Source: Qaidamihabitans albus (GTDB lineage: Bacteria > Actinomycetota > Actinomycetes > Mycobacteriales > Pseudonocardiaceae). From it: a DNA stretch of 64,000 nt. Position 1 is the stretch's first letter. Each line of letters opens with the position of its first letter. Location of the stretch: positions 1-64,000 of the forward strand of contig NZ_JAEHOB010000013.1 of the NCBI RefSeq assembly GCF_016464705.1, read 5' to 3'. The notes under the pieces were generated by a model. The model saw only the letters and a program-made list of their open reading frames with translations. It was not told the DNA's origin and did not search any database. A program made the translations under genes and the position numbers. This document shows, piece after piece, positions 49,732 to 57,896 of the stretch.

Positions 49732-51443
49732 ACGTCTGTAAGTCGCGGCGAAATCACGGAATCTTGCAACTCGACTCCCTTCGCTCCAGCCTTCGCCAAA
49801 TCATCCGAGTTTATCGTCGCTATGTACTGCATTCCTTCAAAGTCCACCACTTCGCGAGCCAACTCAAGCGCCCGTGCAACCTGTCGCTCATCGACTCCAT
49901 CAAATAGGTGGCTGTCATGCACCAGGAAATCGGGACCGCGACCGCCCCGCTTGGCCGTCACAGCGACAGTAAGATCGAAGCAAAACATCACCATATTGCC
50001 GATACCACGGCTATCTTGACTGTCGATATGGGGAACAACTCTCAATGCCGAACTCGTCGGTTCAATTTCCAAATAGGCTGACCTGCCAGGCCCGTACAAC
50101 CGTACGGCATACTCCCTAAAGCGAACACTAATCTCGTCGATTATGCTGTCTCGCTCGACCAAGTCAGCGCGCATCTGCGATTCGACTTGCGCACGATCGG
50201 CTCTAATCTCTGATGCGCTCGCCTCCAAGGTTCTTGCTGCCTCGAATCGGTTTCGAAGAGACTCGAGGAGCGCTTGCTCCCTCGCAAAGGCCTGTTGCAA
50301 AGCCGTTAACGCGTCCAGAGCTCCACCCTCATTGAGCGTTTGGAGTAACCCAGCCTGTTCCTCACCAAGCGAGGCCCTTTCGGCCTCGCGGGCTGCCAAA
50401 CGTTCACGAATAGCCGCCGCTTCCGCCTCCAAGTACGACCGGCGGTTCCTAACTACGGACGTGTGAAATTCACGAACTTCTTCGTAGCGACGTATGACCG
50501 CGCCGGGAAGACTTACACCCAGGTCCGCGTACACTTCCTCGAGATAGTCGATTTGTGGGTCCGAAACGTCCTCCATGGCAGCGTCGAAGTCGAGCAGATT
50601 TCGTCTATCTACGATATCTTCATTGCGCATCAGGCGAATTTGTTGGTTTATCTCATCCGCGCGCGCTTGAAGCCGCTCATACTCAGGCACGACCCGAAAA
50701 TCAGCAATCTGACGTGCCAGCTCATTTACTCGCTGTTGCACGTCACTGATCTGTCCACGCAACTCGCTCGACCGACCGACAATTCGTCCCCAAACAGGGT
50801 CCTTCGCCGCCGAAGCAAGTTGCCGCCTAGTCGATTCTCGCGCTGCTAGATCACGATACCTACTGGCAAGTTGCCAATCCAACCCCAGCAGGTACGCGAG
50901 GTTCGTGCTAGCTTCAGCCAATGTCTGCTGCGGTGAAGTTCGAATTGCCTCGTTAAACGCACTGGATCCGATTCGCCGCATGTATAGCGAGAGCATCGCC
51001 CGTCCACTCACGCCGTTATGGTTCTCCGGAAGAGCGAAGAACTCTTCCTCGAGAAGGTATTGCCATTCAGCGAGCGATAACTTCCTAGGTTCCTCAGTGT
51101 TAACAAGACTGGTTGTTATGTCGGGGTCAATGTATATCTCTGACGGTTTACTCAGCGATCGATAAACGTGCAAGTTCTGCTCAGCCAGAGACGACCAGTC
51201 GAACTCCAACTCGAAGCTGAATTCCCGCAAGGCCTCTTTGCCAAGAAACGACCTGCGCCTCTCAAACCTAGCACCAAGCAAGAAGTGTAGAACTTCAACC
51301 AAAGATGACTTGCCTGCGCCGTTTCGAGTGTCAGTATCAGCAGAATCGCCCGTAGTATCCGCGACGATAAGGTTCAAACCCTCTTTGAAATTGACGCTTT
51401 TGAACCTCTCGTCATTTGCGCGAAGATGCCGAAGCATCGACAC
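49692..51443 (-). CDS. ABC-3C system SMC-like ATPase (DUF2326)
   Basis: 583 aa. Walker A NGAGKSSL (41-48) near the N terminus, a long coiled-coil middle (about 205-430) and a C-terminal DUF2326 half with the Walker B-like DFLVHDSHLFDGVDERQ. This Rad50/SMC-like layout is the ATPase of ABC three-component systems, proposed as anti-invader machines. Low GC and mixed codon use contrast with the rest of the element. GTG (or ATG two codons later) start lies within the 3' end of the middle-component gene. Confidence 0.88.
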   Translation of the reverse strand: MSMLRHLRANDERFKSVNFKEGLNLIVADTTGDSADTDTRNGAGKSSLVEVLHFLLGARFERRRSFLGKEALREFSFELEFDWSSLAEQNLHVYRSLSKPSEIYIDPDITTSLVNTEEPRKLSLAEWQYLLEEEFFALPENHNGVSGRAMLSLYMRRIGSSAFNEAIRTSPQQTLAEASTNLAYLLGLDWQLASRYRDLAARESTRRQLASAAKDPVWGRIVGRSSELRGQISDVQQRVNELARQIADFRVVPEYERLQARADEINQQIRLMRNEDIVDRRNLLDFDAAMEDVSDPQIDYLEEVYADLGVSLPGAVIRRYEEVREFHTSVVRNRRSYLEAEAAAIRERLAAREAERASLGEEQAGLLQTLNEGGALDALTALQQAFAREQALLESLRNRFEAARTLEASASEIRADRAQVESQMRADLVERDSIIDEISVRFREYAVRLYGPGRSAYLEIEPTSSALRVVPHIDSQDSRGIGNMVMFCFDLTVAVTAKRGGRGPDFLVHDSHLFDGVDERQVARALELAREVVDFEGMQYIATINSDDLAKAGAKGVELQDSVISPRLTDVYEDGGLFGFRFS

Positions 51444-51681
51444 TCCTAACGGTTAGAAGTTCACCATCGAAATCGATAACTCCAAGACTAAATAACGTAT
51501 CTAACGCAAGAGCGAACCACCAAAACGGAATAGGGGCACGATGGTCATTTTCCTCACGCCATTTCAAGAAACGATTCCACGCCTGACTTACAGTGACAGG
51601 AGAGTCAAGACACTTTGCTATTTGCCCTCCTACAGACAGCAAGGCGCGCTGCGGCGCAATCCCCTTTGTGGGAGCAATCAT
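51412..51681 (-). CDS. ABC-3C system middle component
   Basis: 89 aa. Pattern ALLSVGGQIAKCL...PIPFWWFALALDTLFSLGVIDFDGELL matches the short middle-component (MC6-type) proteins, a winged-helix-like adaptor between ATPase and effector. It overlaps both neighbours (4 bp with the upstream gene, 32 bp with the ATPase), so the three genes form one translationally coupled operon. Confidence 0.75.
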   Translation of the reverse strand: MIAPTKGIAPQRALLSVGGQIAKCLDSPVTVSQAWNRFLKWREENDHRAPIPFWWFALALDTLFSLGVIDFDGELLTVRSVDASASSRK

Positions 51682-52628
51682 GCCGACTCCTTAACGCTAC
51701 CTCGCGAGCCATTCAATTCCGGTGGCACGTTGTCAAAGATGTCACACGTTTCAAAGAAATATGCTAATATCGCCATAACTGCTCTACGGCGATTTAACGG
51801 CGCCGAGGCATTGCCGAGAACATAGAGTTCCAACTGCCACAGCACGTCGTCTGGATCGTCAAACTCGCCGCGTAGTCGTACAAACTCTTCGTGAAATCCT
51901 CGGGCAACTTCGTCTCGCTCCGTGATATCAACTCGTCCCGCGTAGTATGCTTCGATTTCGTTGCTGCGGACCATCATCCGGCGTAGATCATCTTTTACGT
52001 CATCGCTGAACTCGTTAAAATCCAGCTTCCGCCCGGATACAGCCAAAATATCATCTGGATTTTCAACGCGAAGCCTTTGAGAACGCAAATGGTCCAAAAG
52101 TGGTTCCAGCTCCTCGAGCGCGACGCCATACGTCAACTCTCGAACCGGCAGTTGCGTACCAAGAAGATCCTCGACCTCGGCGCGATCCAGTTTACAGACT
52201 TCATTTCTGAAGTGCTTCTGACCGAATTGCTCAAATTTCAGACCACTAAGACGGTTTCTTGCATCTGCCAGGCACTTTGAAACCGCAGGATGCATGCCAC
52301 GTTGGTCGTTATGCACGAAAACAAATGTGTTAAACTGATCTTGCCGTTTCGAGCAAGCTTTGGCGAGATCGTCTTCGAACTTTTCCACAAGCTTTTTCGC
52401 GTCATACGTTTCCGGGGCATAACAAGCGTACAGCTTATTGCCGTAAAGCAACATGCCGTCACTGCCTTGGTCTCCGAGACTCCCGGCCGTACGCACATCC
52501 AGAAAACTGGGATCTCGCAGACACATTAGCTCATGAAAAAAGCTTTCGAAGGAATTTCCGTGTAGGTCAGACAGCCGCATTTTGATCAGAAACCGCACGG
52601 CTTGCCGCTCCATGAAATCGAGCGCCAC
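51678..52628 (-). CDS. ABC-3C system effector/C-terminal-domain protein
   Basis: 316 aa. An N-terminal domain (FESFFHELMCLRDPSF, then GSDGMLLYGNKLYACYAPETY) looks like a restriction-endonuclease-fold or inactive nuclease module. The C-terminal half (about 190-316) fits the ABC-3C C-terminal domain (WQLELYVLGNASAPLNRRRAVMAILAYFF, quoted in parts: WQLELYVLG and AVMAILAYFF). The GTG at 52628 has GGGGAGG with 9-nt spacing; the ATG three codons upstream has that same box touching it, so GTG is preferred. First gene of the operon. Confidence 0.7.
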   Translation of the reverse strand: MALDFMERQAVRFLIKMRLSDLHGNSFESFFHELMCLRDPSFLDVRTAGSLGDQGSDGMLLYGNKLYACYAPETYDAKKLVEKFEDDLAKACSKRQDQFNTFVFVHNDQRGMHPAVSKCLADARNRLSGLKFEQFGQKHFRNEVCKLDRAEVEDLLGTQLPVRELTYGVALEELEPLLDHLRSQRLRVENPDDILAVSGRKLDFNEFSDDVKDDLRRMMVRSNEIEAYYAGRVDITERDEVARGFHEEFVRLRGEFDDPDDVLWQLELYVLGNASAPLNRRRAVMAILAYFFETCDIFDNVPPELNGSRGSVKESA

Positions 52629-53151
52629 GCTGTCCATCCTCCCCACCCGGTTATAGCGACCAATAGTCTTATCAAGTCCGTCCGTGCCGGTACAGCACTG
52701 TATGCGGAGTAGCACGTGCCTGCCCAACAAACCGTTGCGGAACTTGGCTCTATGGGATCAAGGCACGCCGCCGTTGGCGGCGCGCTCCCACCCCTCGCCT
52801 GACGTACGGGGCCGCATCCATCCCGGCACGGCGGGCTCCCGCTCCGCTCCGCCCGCCGACCGGGCGGCGCAGCCCGCGCACGGTGCTGGTGGCGCCGCGC
52901 GACGACGGCGCGCAGATCCGGGCAGAGCAAGGCCAGCCTCCTCATTGAACGTCGTAATGGCATGGTCGCGCATGCCGAACGACACGTTACGGAGCGCCTC
53001 CACTCCGACACCCGATCGTGACAACGGCCGGTGACACCGCGTCAAGAGCGCTACCGCGTCGCTGACGCGATCTACGACCCTTGACACGGCCTCACCGGCC
53101 GCGTGGGTGGCTGTGTGTCGAAACGGAGGCGGCAGTGTGGTCAGACCGCGC
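52629..53151. other. non-coding right part of the element
   Basis: About 520 bp between the ABC-3C operon and the arm repeats. GC rises abruptly from about 52740, marking the edge of the low-GC cargo. Open frames here have no recognisable domain or ribosome site. GTCAAG/CTTGAC inverted segments occur near 53040 and 53090. The promoter for the ABC-3C genes should lie at 52640-52740, but I cannot place it. Confidence 0.5.
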
Positions 53152-53170
53152 CAGGCCGTCTCAGGCCGTC
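53152..53170 (+). repeat. integrase arm-type repeats, right end
   Basis: CAGGCCGTC occurs at 53152-53160 and 53162-53170, 100 bp inside the rnpB-side attachment repeat, in the same orientation as the three copies at the int end. Confidence 0.55.
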
Positions 53171-53267
53171 AGAGGTCGAGCGGCGACGAGAAACCCGGAG
53201 AACTACCGAGATGTAACTCCGCAGGTCAGGAGCGATATCGCCCCCACGGAGGGAGGTCCGGAAGGGG

Positions 53268-53680
53268 GCGGTGGACGAGCTGGCATGTAAGCCGGATTCT
53301 GTCCCCGCGGCACCACGGTGCCGCGGTGGGCGGCCATCCATCTCGGCCTGCCGTCGCCGGCAGGCTCCAGCGGCCTACCCGCAGGCATCGGACGGGCAGC
53401 CCTCGAACGCCTGCGCAGGAGCCTCGGCTCCCTCTTGGCCTTGCTCCGGGTGGGGTTTACCGAGCCGCCCCGGTCACCCGGGACGCTGGTGGTCTCTTAC
53501 ACCACCGTTTCACCCTTACCTGGCCGATGCGGCCAGGCGGTCTGTTTTCTGTGGCACTTTCCCGCGGGTCACCCCGGGTTGCCGTTAACAACCACCCTGC
53601 CCTGTGGAGTCCGGACTTTCCTCGATACGGCCTCCTCGCGGATGCCGCGTCGCGGTCGCCCTGCCAACTCGTCCACCTCT
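53268..53680 (-). ncRNA. rnpB: RNase P RNA (bacterial type A)
   Basis: Catalytic RNA of ribonuclease P, which matures tRNA 5' ends. On the minus strand it starts near AGGTGGACGAGTTGGCAGGG, contains the conserved core GAGGAAAGTCCGGACTCC and ACAGGGCAGGGTGGT, and ends AGAATCCGGCTTACATGCC...CTCGTCCACC, so helix P1 closes (GGTGGACGAG with CTCGTCCACC). TATCCT at 53685-53690 is a plausible -10. The last 31 nt are supplied by the element's attachment repeat, so the gene stays intact after insertion. Confidence 0.95.
53270..53300 (-). repeat. att: attachment site, rnpB side
   Basis: 31-bp direct repeat identical to 41304-41334, forming the 3' end of rnpB including the P1 strand. The crossover point lies somewhere within it. 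Confidence 0.92.
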
Positions 53681-53723
53681 GCCCAGGATACCGGCCGGTC
53701 CCGCCGACGTGCGCGGCCCAGGG

Positions 53724-54839
53724 TCAGCCGAGGTGCGAGATGTCGTTCACCAGGCGCACCGAGGCGTTGCCGTCGGGGTAGAAGTCCACGATCGACAGCG
53801 AGGCCAGGTCGAGGTGCAGCCGGAACAGCAGCGACGGACCGGCGGCGAGTCCCATCCGCAGCAGCGACTTGATCGGCGTGACGTGGCTGATCACGAGGAC
53901 GGTCTCGCCGCCGTGGGCGGCGAACAACTCGTCCCGTGCCTCGCGCACACGGCGGTGGACCTCGTCGAAGCTCTCCCCGCCCGGCGGCCGTACCGAACTG
54001 TCCCCCAGCCACGACCGGTGCACCTCGGGATCGCGGGCGGCGGCCTCCGCGAACGTGAGCCCCTCCCACTCGCCGAAGTCGGTCTCCAGCAGCCCGGGGC
54101 TGGTGCGCACCTGCCCGCCGAGCGCGTCGGCCACCGCCTCCGCGGTCTGCCTCGTCCTCGTCAGCGGCGAGGCGACGATCGGCACCGCCGCACCGGCGGT
54201 GACCAGGCCGTCCATCGCAGCCAGCCGCTTCGCCGCGGCCTCCGCCTGCCACCGGCCGTGCTCGGTCAGCGCCACGTCGCCACGCCCCGAGTAGCGCCGG
54301 TCCACCGACATGTCGGTCTGCCCGTGCCGCAGCAGCAACAGCCGCGTCGGGGTTCCGGTCGCACCGGACCAGCCGGCCGGCGACGCGGTCTCCCGCCGGG
54401 GCGCGGGTTCCGGCTCCTCCTCCTCGGCACCCGCCTGGGTGTCCATCGCCTCGTTCGCCAGCCGGTCAGCGTGCGCGTTCTGCGCGCGGGGGATCCACTC
54501 GTAACGGATGCGCTCGAAGCCCGCGGCGAGGTCGCGCGCCCGCAGCGCGAGCGGTTGCAGCACCGCGTTCTTGATCTTCCACCGGCCGGACATCTGCTCG
54601 ACGACCAGCTTCGAGTCCAGCCGGGCATCCACAGTGGACGCGCCAGCCTCGGCGGCGGCCTCCAGCCCGGCGATGAGGCCGCGGTACTCGGCGACGTTGT
54701 TCGTGGTGACGCCGAGTCCCGCACGGCGCTCGGCCAGCACCCGGCCGGTCGCCGCGTCCTTCACCACCGCGCCGTATCCGGCCGGGCCGGGGTTGCCCCG
54801 CGACCCGCCGTCCGCCTCGACGATCACATGCTCGGTCAC
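53724..54839 (-). CDS. bifunctional RNase H / histidine phosphatase
   Basis: 371 aa fusion. Residues 1-135: type I RNase H (VEADGGSRGNPGPAG, TNNVAEYRGL, DSKLVVEQM) that cuts RNA in RNA-DNA hybrids. Residues 165-371: histidine phosphatase (LLLLRHGQTD with catalytic RHG, late VISHVTP), in mycobacteria reported as alpha-ribazole-phosphate phosphatase (CobC-like). An acidic/proline linker joins them. GTG start overlaps the stop of the zinc-ribbon gene. Same arrangement as Rv2228c in M. tuberculosis. Confidence 0.93.
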   Translation of the reverse strand: MTEHVIVEADGGSRGNPGPAGYGAVVKDAATGRVLAERRAGLGVTTNNVAEYRGLIAGLEAAAEAGASTVDARLDSKLVVEQMSGRWKIKNAVLQPLALRARDLAAGFERIRYEWIPRAQNAHADRLANEAMDTQAGAEEEEPEPAPRRETASPAGWSGATGTPTRLLLLRHGQTDMSVDRRYSGRGDVALTEHGRWQAEAAAKRLAAMDGLVTAGAAVPIVASPLTRTRQTAEAVADALGGQVRTSPGLLETDFGEWEGLTFAEAAARDPEVHRSWLGDSSVRPPGGESFDEVHRRVREARDELFAAHGGETVLVISHVTPIKSLLRMGLAAGPSLLFRLHLDLASLSIVDFYPDGNASVRLVNDISHLG

Positions 54840-55573
54840 AGACCCGACTCCAGAGTCCGCACGAGAATGGCGCCGCAGTTGTCGCACCGAACGACCTCGT
54901 CCTCGGGGGTCGCCTTGATCTCGGCGATCGTGCTGCGGTCGAGCTCGAGCTGGCAGGCCCCGCAGCGACGGGAGCGCAACAGCGCGGCACCGATGTTCTT
55001 CTGCGCCCGCACCCGCTCGTACAGCGCGAGCACGTCCTCCGGGAGGCGCGGCAGGAGCGCGGCGCGGTCGGCCTCCCGCCGGGACTGGGTGCCATCGAGG
55101 TCGGCGAGCGCCTCGTCGCGCCGCTTGGCGGCGTGCGCCATGTCCTGCTCGGCCTTGTCCACCTCGGCGCCGGTGCGCGCGGCGTCCAGCTCGGACGCCT
55201 CCTTGCGCTCCATCATCTCCAGCAGGTCGTCCTCCAGCGCGCGCTGCCTGCGCTCCAGCGTCGCGAGCTCGTGTTCGAGGTCGGTCAGCTGCTTGGCCGA
55301 CACCGACCCGGACTCCATCAACTTGCGGTCCTTCTCCTCGCGGGCCCGCACCGATTCGACCTCGCGCTCCTGCCGCGCCACCTCGCGGTCGAGGTCGGAG
55401 ATCGCGGTCTGCATGGACACCAGGGCGTCCCGGCGGTCCCGCAGAGTCCGCTCCGCCTCCGCGATCTCGGCCAGCTCGGGCAGGTTGCGGCGCTGGTGCG
55501 CCACCCGGGAGAGCTCGGCGTCGATCTTGGCGAGATCGAGCAACTGACGCTGGACGGCGGGATCTGCCTTCAC
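54836..55573 (-). CDS. coiled-coil zinc-ribbon protein (CT398/Rv2229c-like)
   Basis: 245 aa. A long antiparallel coiled coil (about 5-185) leads to a C-terminal zinc ribbon with CGAC and CDNC knuckles. Actinobacterial orthologues always precede the RNase H/phosphatase gene; a role in nucleic-acid or secretion-related scaffolding has been proposed but not shown. GTG at 55573 has GGAG upstream. It lies 11 bp after the Nif3 gene. Confidence 0.85.
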   Translation of the reverse strand: MKADPAVQRQLLDLAKIDAELSRVAHQRRNLPELAEIAEAERTLRDRRDALVSMQTAISDLDREVARQEREVESVRAREEKDRKLMESGSVSAKQLTDLEHELATLERRQRALEDDLLEMMERKEASELDAARTGAEVDKAEQDMAHAAKRRDEALADLDGTQSRREADRAALLPRLPEDVLALYERVRAQKNIGAALLRSRRCGACQLELDRSTIAEIKATPEDEVVRCDNCGAILVRTLESGL

Positions 55574-55584
55574 TGGAGCCGCTC

Positions 55585-56388
55585 CTATCCTCGAATGTTC
55601 CACGGATCGGTGCACCGCGTGGAGACGTGAACGTCGACGTTACCCGCCTCCCGCACGACGGACGCCGCTTGCCCGCACCACGGCCACTCGCTGGCCCAGT
55701 GCGTGACACCCACCAGCGCCGGGACGGGCCCGAGCCGTTCCAGATGCTCCCCCGCGGGGTGGTGCCGCAGGTCCGCGGTGACGTAGGCGTCGACCCCGGC
55801 CTCGGTCGCGGCACCGAGGTAGCTGTCGCCCGCCCCGCCGGACACGGCGACCGTCCTGATCGGACGGTCCTCGTCGCCGGCACCGTAGACACCGGGCCGC
55901 GTCCGCGGCAGCGCACCGGCGACCCGACGGACGAAATCGCCGAACGGCTCCGGCTCGGCCAGCTCGCCGATCCGGCCGATGCCGGTGTCCCCGCCGGGGT
56001 GCGGCGCGAGCGGGCGCAGCACGGTCAGGCCGATCGCCTCGGCGAGCGCGTCGGAGACGCCGGGCGCGGCGGCGTCGGCGTTGGTGTGCGCGCAGAACAG
56101 CGCGATACCCGACCGGATGAGCCGGTGCACGAGGCGGCCCTTCGCTGTATCGGCAGGCACCCCGTGCACGCCACGCAGCAGCAGCGGGTGGTGCGCGACG
56201 ATCAGCTGCGCGCCGAGCTCGGCGGCTTCGGCCACGGTGTCCTCGACCGGGTCGACACACACCAGCACCCGCCCGGCGGGCTCGCCGGGATCGCCGCACA
56301 CCAGGCCCACCGCGTCCCACGATTCGGCGAGCTCACGAGGGTAGGCCGCGTCGAGCGCGGTGATCACGTCGGACACTGTCGCGGGCAT
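55585..56388 (-). CDS. Nif3/DUF34 family metal-binding protein
   Basis: 267 aa. Metal ligands are visible in AHHPLLL, HTNADAA and the C-terminal GVTHWASEWP region. The family is universal and has been linked to GTP cyclohydrolase-like chemistry or NAD(P)H repair, without a settled reaction. It starts a leftward operon with the zinc-ribbon and RNase H/phosphatase genes. ATG at 56388. Confidence 0.9.
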   Translation of the reverse strand: MPATVSDVITALDAAYPRELAESWDAVGLVCGDPGEPAGRVLVCVDPVEDTVAEAAELGAQLIVAHHPLLLRGVHGVPADTAKGRLVHRLIRSGIALFCAHTNADAAAPGVSDALAEAIGLTVLRPLAPHPGGDTGIGRIGELAEPEPFGDFVRRVAGALPRTRPGVYGAGDEDRPIRTVAVSGGAGDSYLGAATEAGVDAYVTADLRHHPAGEHLERLGPVPALVGVTHWASEWPWCGQAASVVREAGNVDVHVSTRCTDPWNIRG

Positions 56389-56440
56389 GGCCCGATCCTC
56401 CCACGGGTGCCCGCGACGGCCCTGCGGAGGCGCCGGCCGG

Positions 56441-56486
56441 CTCGTGAGTGCGTAACACTGTTCTAACTCGCGTGCGCACTCACGAG
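56441..56486. repeat. palindromic intergenic repeat, copy 7
   Basis: Arms CTCGTGAGTGCG and CGCACTCACGAG, centre with GTTCTAACTCG. Exceptional because it lies in the 132-bp divergent spacer between nif3-like and phosphatase genes, so it cannot be a gene-end terminator there. Confidence 0.9.
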
Positions 56487-56520
56487 GGGCCGGGCCCAGC
56501 CGATGCGAGAGACTGGCGGC

Positions 56521-57024
56521 ATGGCTGACCAGAACACTCCCCAGACGGCCGGCAACGGAAGGCCGCTCAGCGTCGTGTTCGTCTGCTCGGGCAACATCTG
56601 CCGCTCCCCGATGGCGGCCACCGTCTTCCGCGAGCACCTGCACCGGGCCGGGCTGGCGGACGAGGTCCGGGTGAGCAGCGCGGGCACCGGCCCCTGGCAC
56701 GTGGGCGAACCCGCCGACGCGCGAGCCAGCTCCACGCTGGAGCGGCACGGCTACGACGCCGGGCACGTGGCGGCGCAGGTCGGCACCGAGCACCTGGACG
56801 CCGATCTCCTGCTGGCCGCCGACACCGGCCACCTGCGCGCACTGCGGAAGCTGGTCGACGACCCGGACCGCGTCCGCCTGCTGCGCTCGTTCGACCCGTC
56901 CGCGCCCCCGGACGCCGAGGTGCCGGACCCCTACTACGGCGACGGCGACGGGTTCGCCGACGTGCTCGGCATGATCGAGCGCGCGGTACCGGGCCTGCTC
57001 GACTGGGTACACCGGCACCGATGA
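56521..57024 (+). CDS. ptpA: low-molecular-weight protein-tyrosine phosphatase
   Basis: 167 aa. P-loop CSGNICRSP with the C-x5-R signature (C22, R28) and the general-acid DPYYGDGDGF near the C terminus. Orthologue of mycobacterial PtpA by sequence class and neighbourhood. Dephosphorylates protein tyrosines; substrate here unknown. ATG at 56521; the stop overlaps the next gene's start (ATGA). Confidence 0.92.
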   Translation: MADQNTPQTAGNGRPLSVVFVCSGNICRSPMAATVFREHLHRAGLADEVRVSSAGTGPWHVGEPADARASSTLERHGYDAGHVAAQVGTEHLDADLLLAADTGHLRALRKLVDDPDRVRLLRSFDPSAPPDAEVPDPYYGDGDGFADVLGMIERAVPGLLDWVHRHR

Positions 57025-57896
57025 ACACCGAAGAGGCACTGCGAGCGGTCGAGAAGCACGTCGGCGCGAAGGCCGCGCACGGCTACCGCATCGGCGGCGA
57101 GGCGCTGCTCGTCAGCCTGTCCGGCGGCGGGCAGGTGGTCGCCAAGCGCGGAGCGGGCGAGGGCGCGGCACGCGCGGAGGCGGCCGGGCTCGGCTGGCTC
57201 GCCGAGTACGGCGACGTGCCGCTGCCCGCCGTGCACGGGTACGACCACGAGTGGCTGGTCATCGACTACGTGGCACCGGGTGCGCCCGGCGAGCGCGCCG
57301 CCGAGGCGTTCGGCCGTGGCCTGGCGGCACTGCACCTGCGCGGTGCGCCCGCGTTCGGCGCCCCGCCGCCCGGCGGCCCGGTGGACGCGTGGATGGGGCT
57401 CGCGCCGATGCGCAACGAGCGGCACGACAACTGGCCGGACTTCTACGCCCGGCACCGCATCGAGCCCTACGTCCGCACCTGTACCGACAGCGGCCTGCTC
57501 ACCACCGGGCAGGCGGCGGTGTTCGACGAGGTGTGCGCGCGGTTGCCCGAGCTGGCGGGCGCGCCCGAACCACCGGCCCGGCTGCACGGCGACGCGTGGA
57601 GCGGCAACGTGCACTGGGCACAGGACGGGCGCGCGTGGCTGATCGATCCCGCCGCGCACGGCGGGCACCGGGAGACCGACCTCGCCATGCTGCGGCTGTT
57701 CGGCACGCCGCTGCTGGACCGCATCCTGGGTGCCTACGCCGAAGCGGCCACGGACGCGGGTGCGCCGCTGTCCCCGGGCTGGCGGGACCGGACCGGACTG
57801 CATCAGCTCTTCCCGCTGCTGATGCACGCGGCGGTGTTCGGCGGCGGCTACGCGCGGCAGGCACTCGCCGCCGCGCGGGACGCGCTCAAGTACTGA
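57021..57896 (+). CDS. fructosamine-kinase-family protein
   Basis: 291 aa. Kinase-like fold of the aminoglycoside phosphotransferase/fructosamine kinase type: LHGDAWSGNVHW (catalytic loop, Asp) and WLIDPAAHGGHRETDLAML (metal site). The family phosphorylates sugars attached to protein amines, starting deglycation. Translationally coupled to the phosphatase gene. The stop codon abuts MITE-like copy B, as ogt does for copy A. Confidence 0.85.
   Translation: MNTEEALRAVEKHVGAKAAHGYRIGGEALLVSLSGGGQVVAKRGAGEGAARAEAAGLGWLAEYGDVPLPAVHGYDHEWLVIDYVAPGAPGERAAEAFGRGLAALHLRGAPAFGAPPPGGPVDAWMGLAPMRNERHDNWPDFYARHRIEPYVRTCTDSGLLTTGQAAVFDEVCARLPELAGAPEPPARLHGDAWSGNVHWAQDGRAWLIDPAAHGGHRETDLAMLRLFGTPLLDRILGAYAEAATDAGAPLSPGWRDRTGLHQLFPLLMHAAVFGGGYARQALAAARDALKY

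Larger units (their letters stand above)
41304..53300. mobile_element. actinomycete integrative and conjugative element (AICE) inserted at rnpB
   Basis: About 12.0 kb bounded by 31-bp direct repeats. Standard AICE modules are in order: tyrosine integrase and excisionase at one end, HUH-type replication initiator, FtsK/TraSA-type DNA translocase, small accessory genes, a regulatory region, then cargo. The cargo next to the rnpB side is a three-gene ABC-3C conflict system with clearly lower GC. AICEs such as pSAM2 transfer as double-stranded DNA using a single hexameric translocase and replicate by rolling circle after excision. Most known AICEs use tRNA genes, so the rnpB target is unusual. 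Confidence 0.9.

Noticed and set aside
52758-53087. Minus-strand 109-codon frame near the right end of the AICE
   Set aside because: No domain, no ribosome site, repetitive Ala/Arg composition from high GC; only its first half looks vaguely protein-like.
41304-53300. Prophage
   Set aside because: No capsid, terminase, portal or lysis genes; rep and tra genes fit an AICE.
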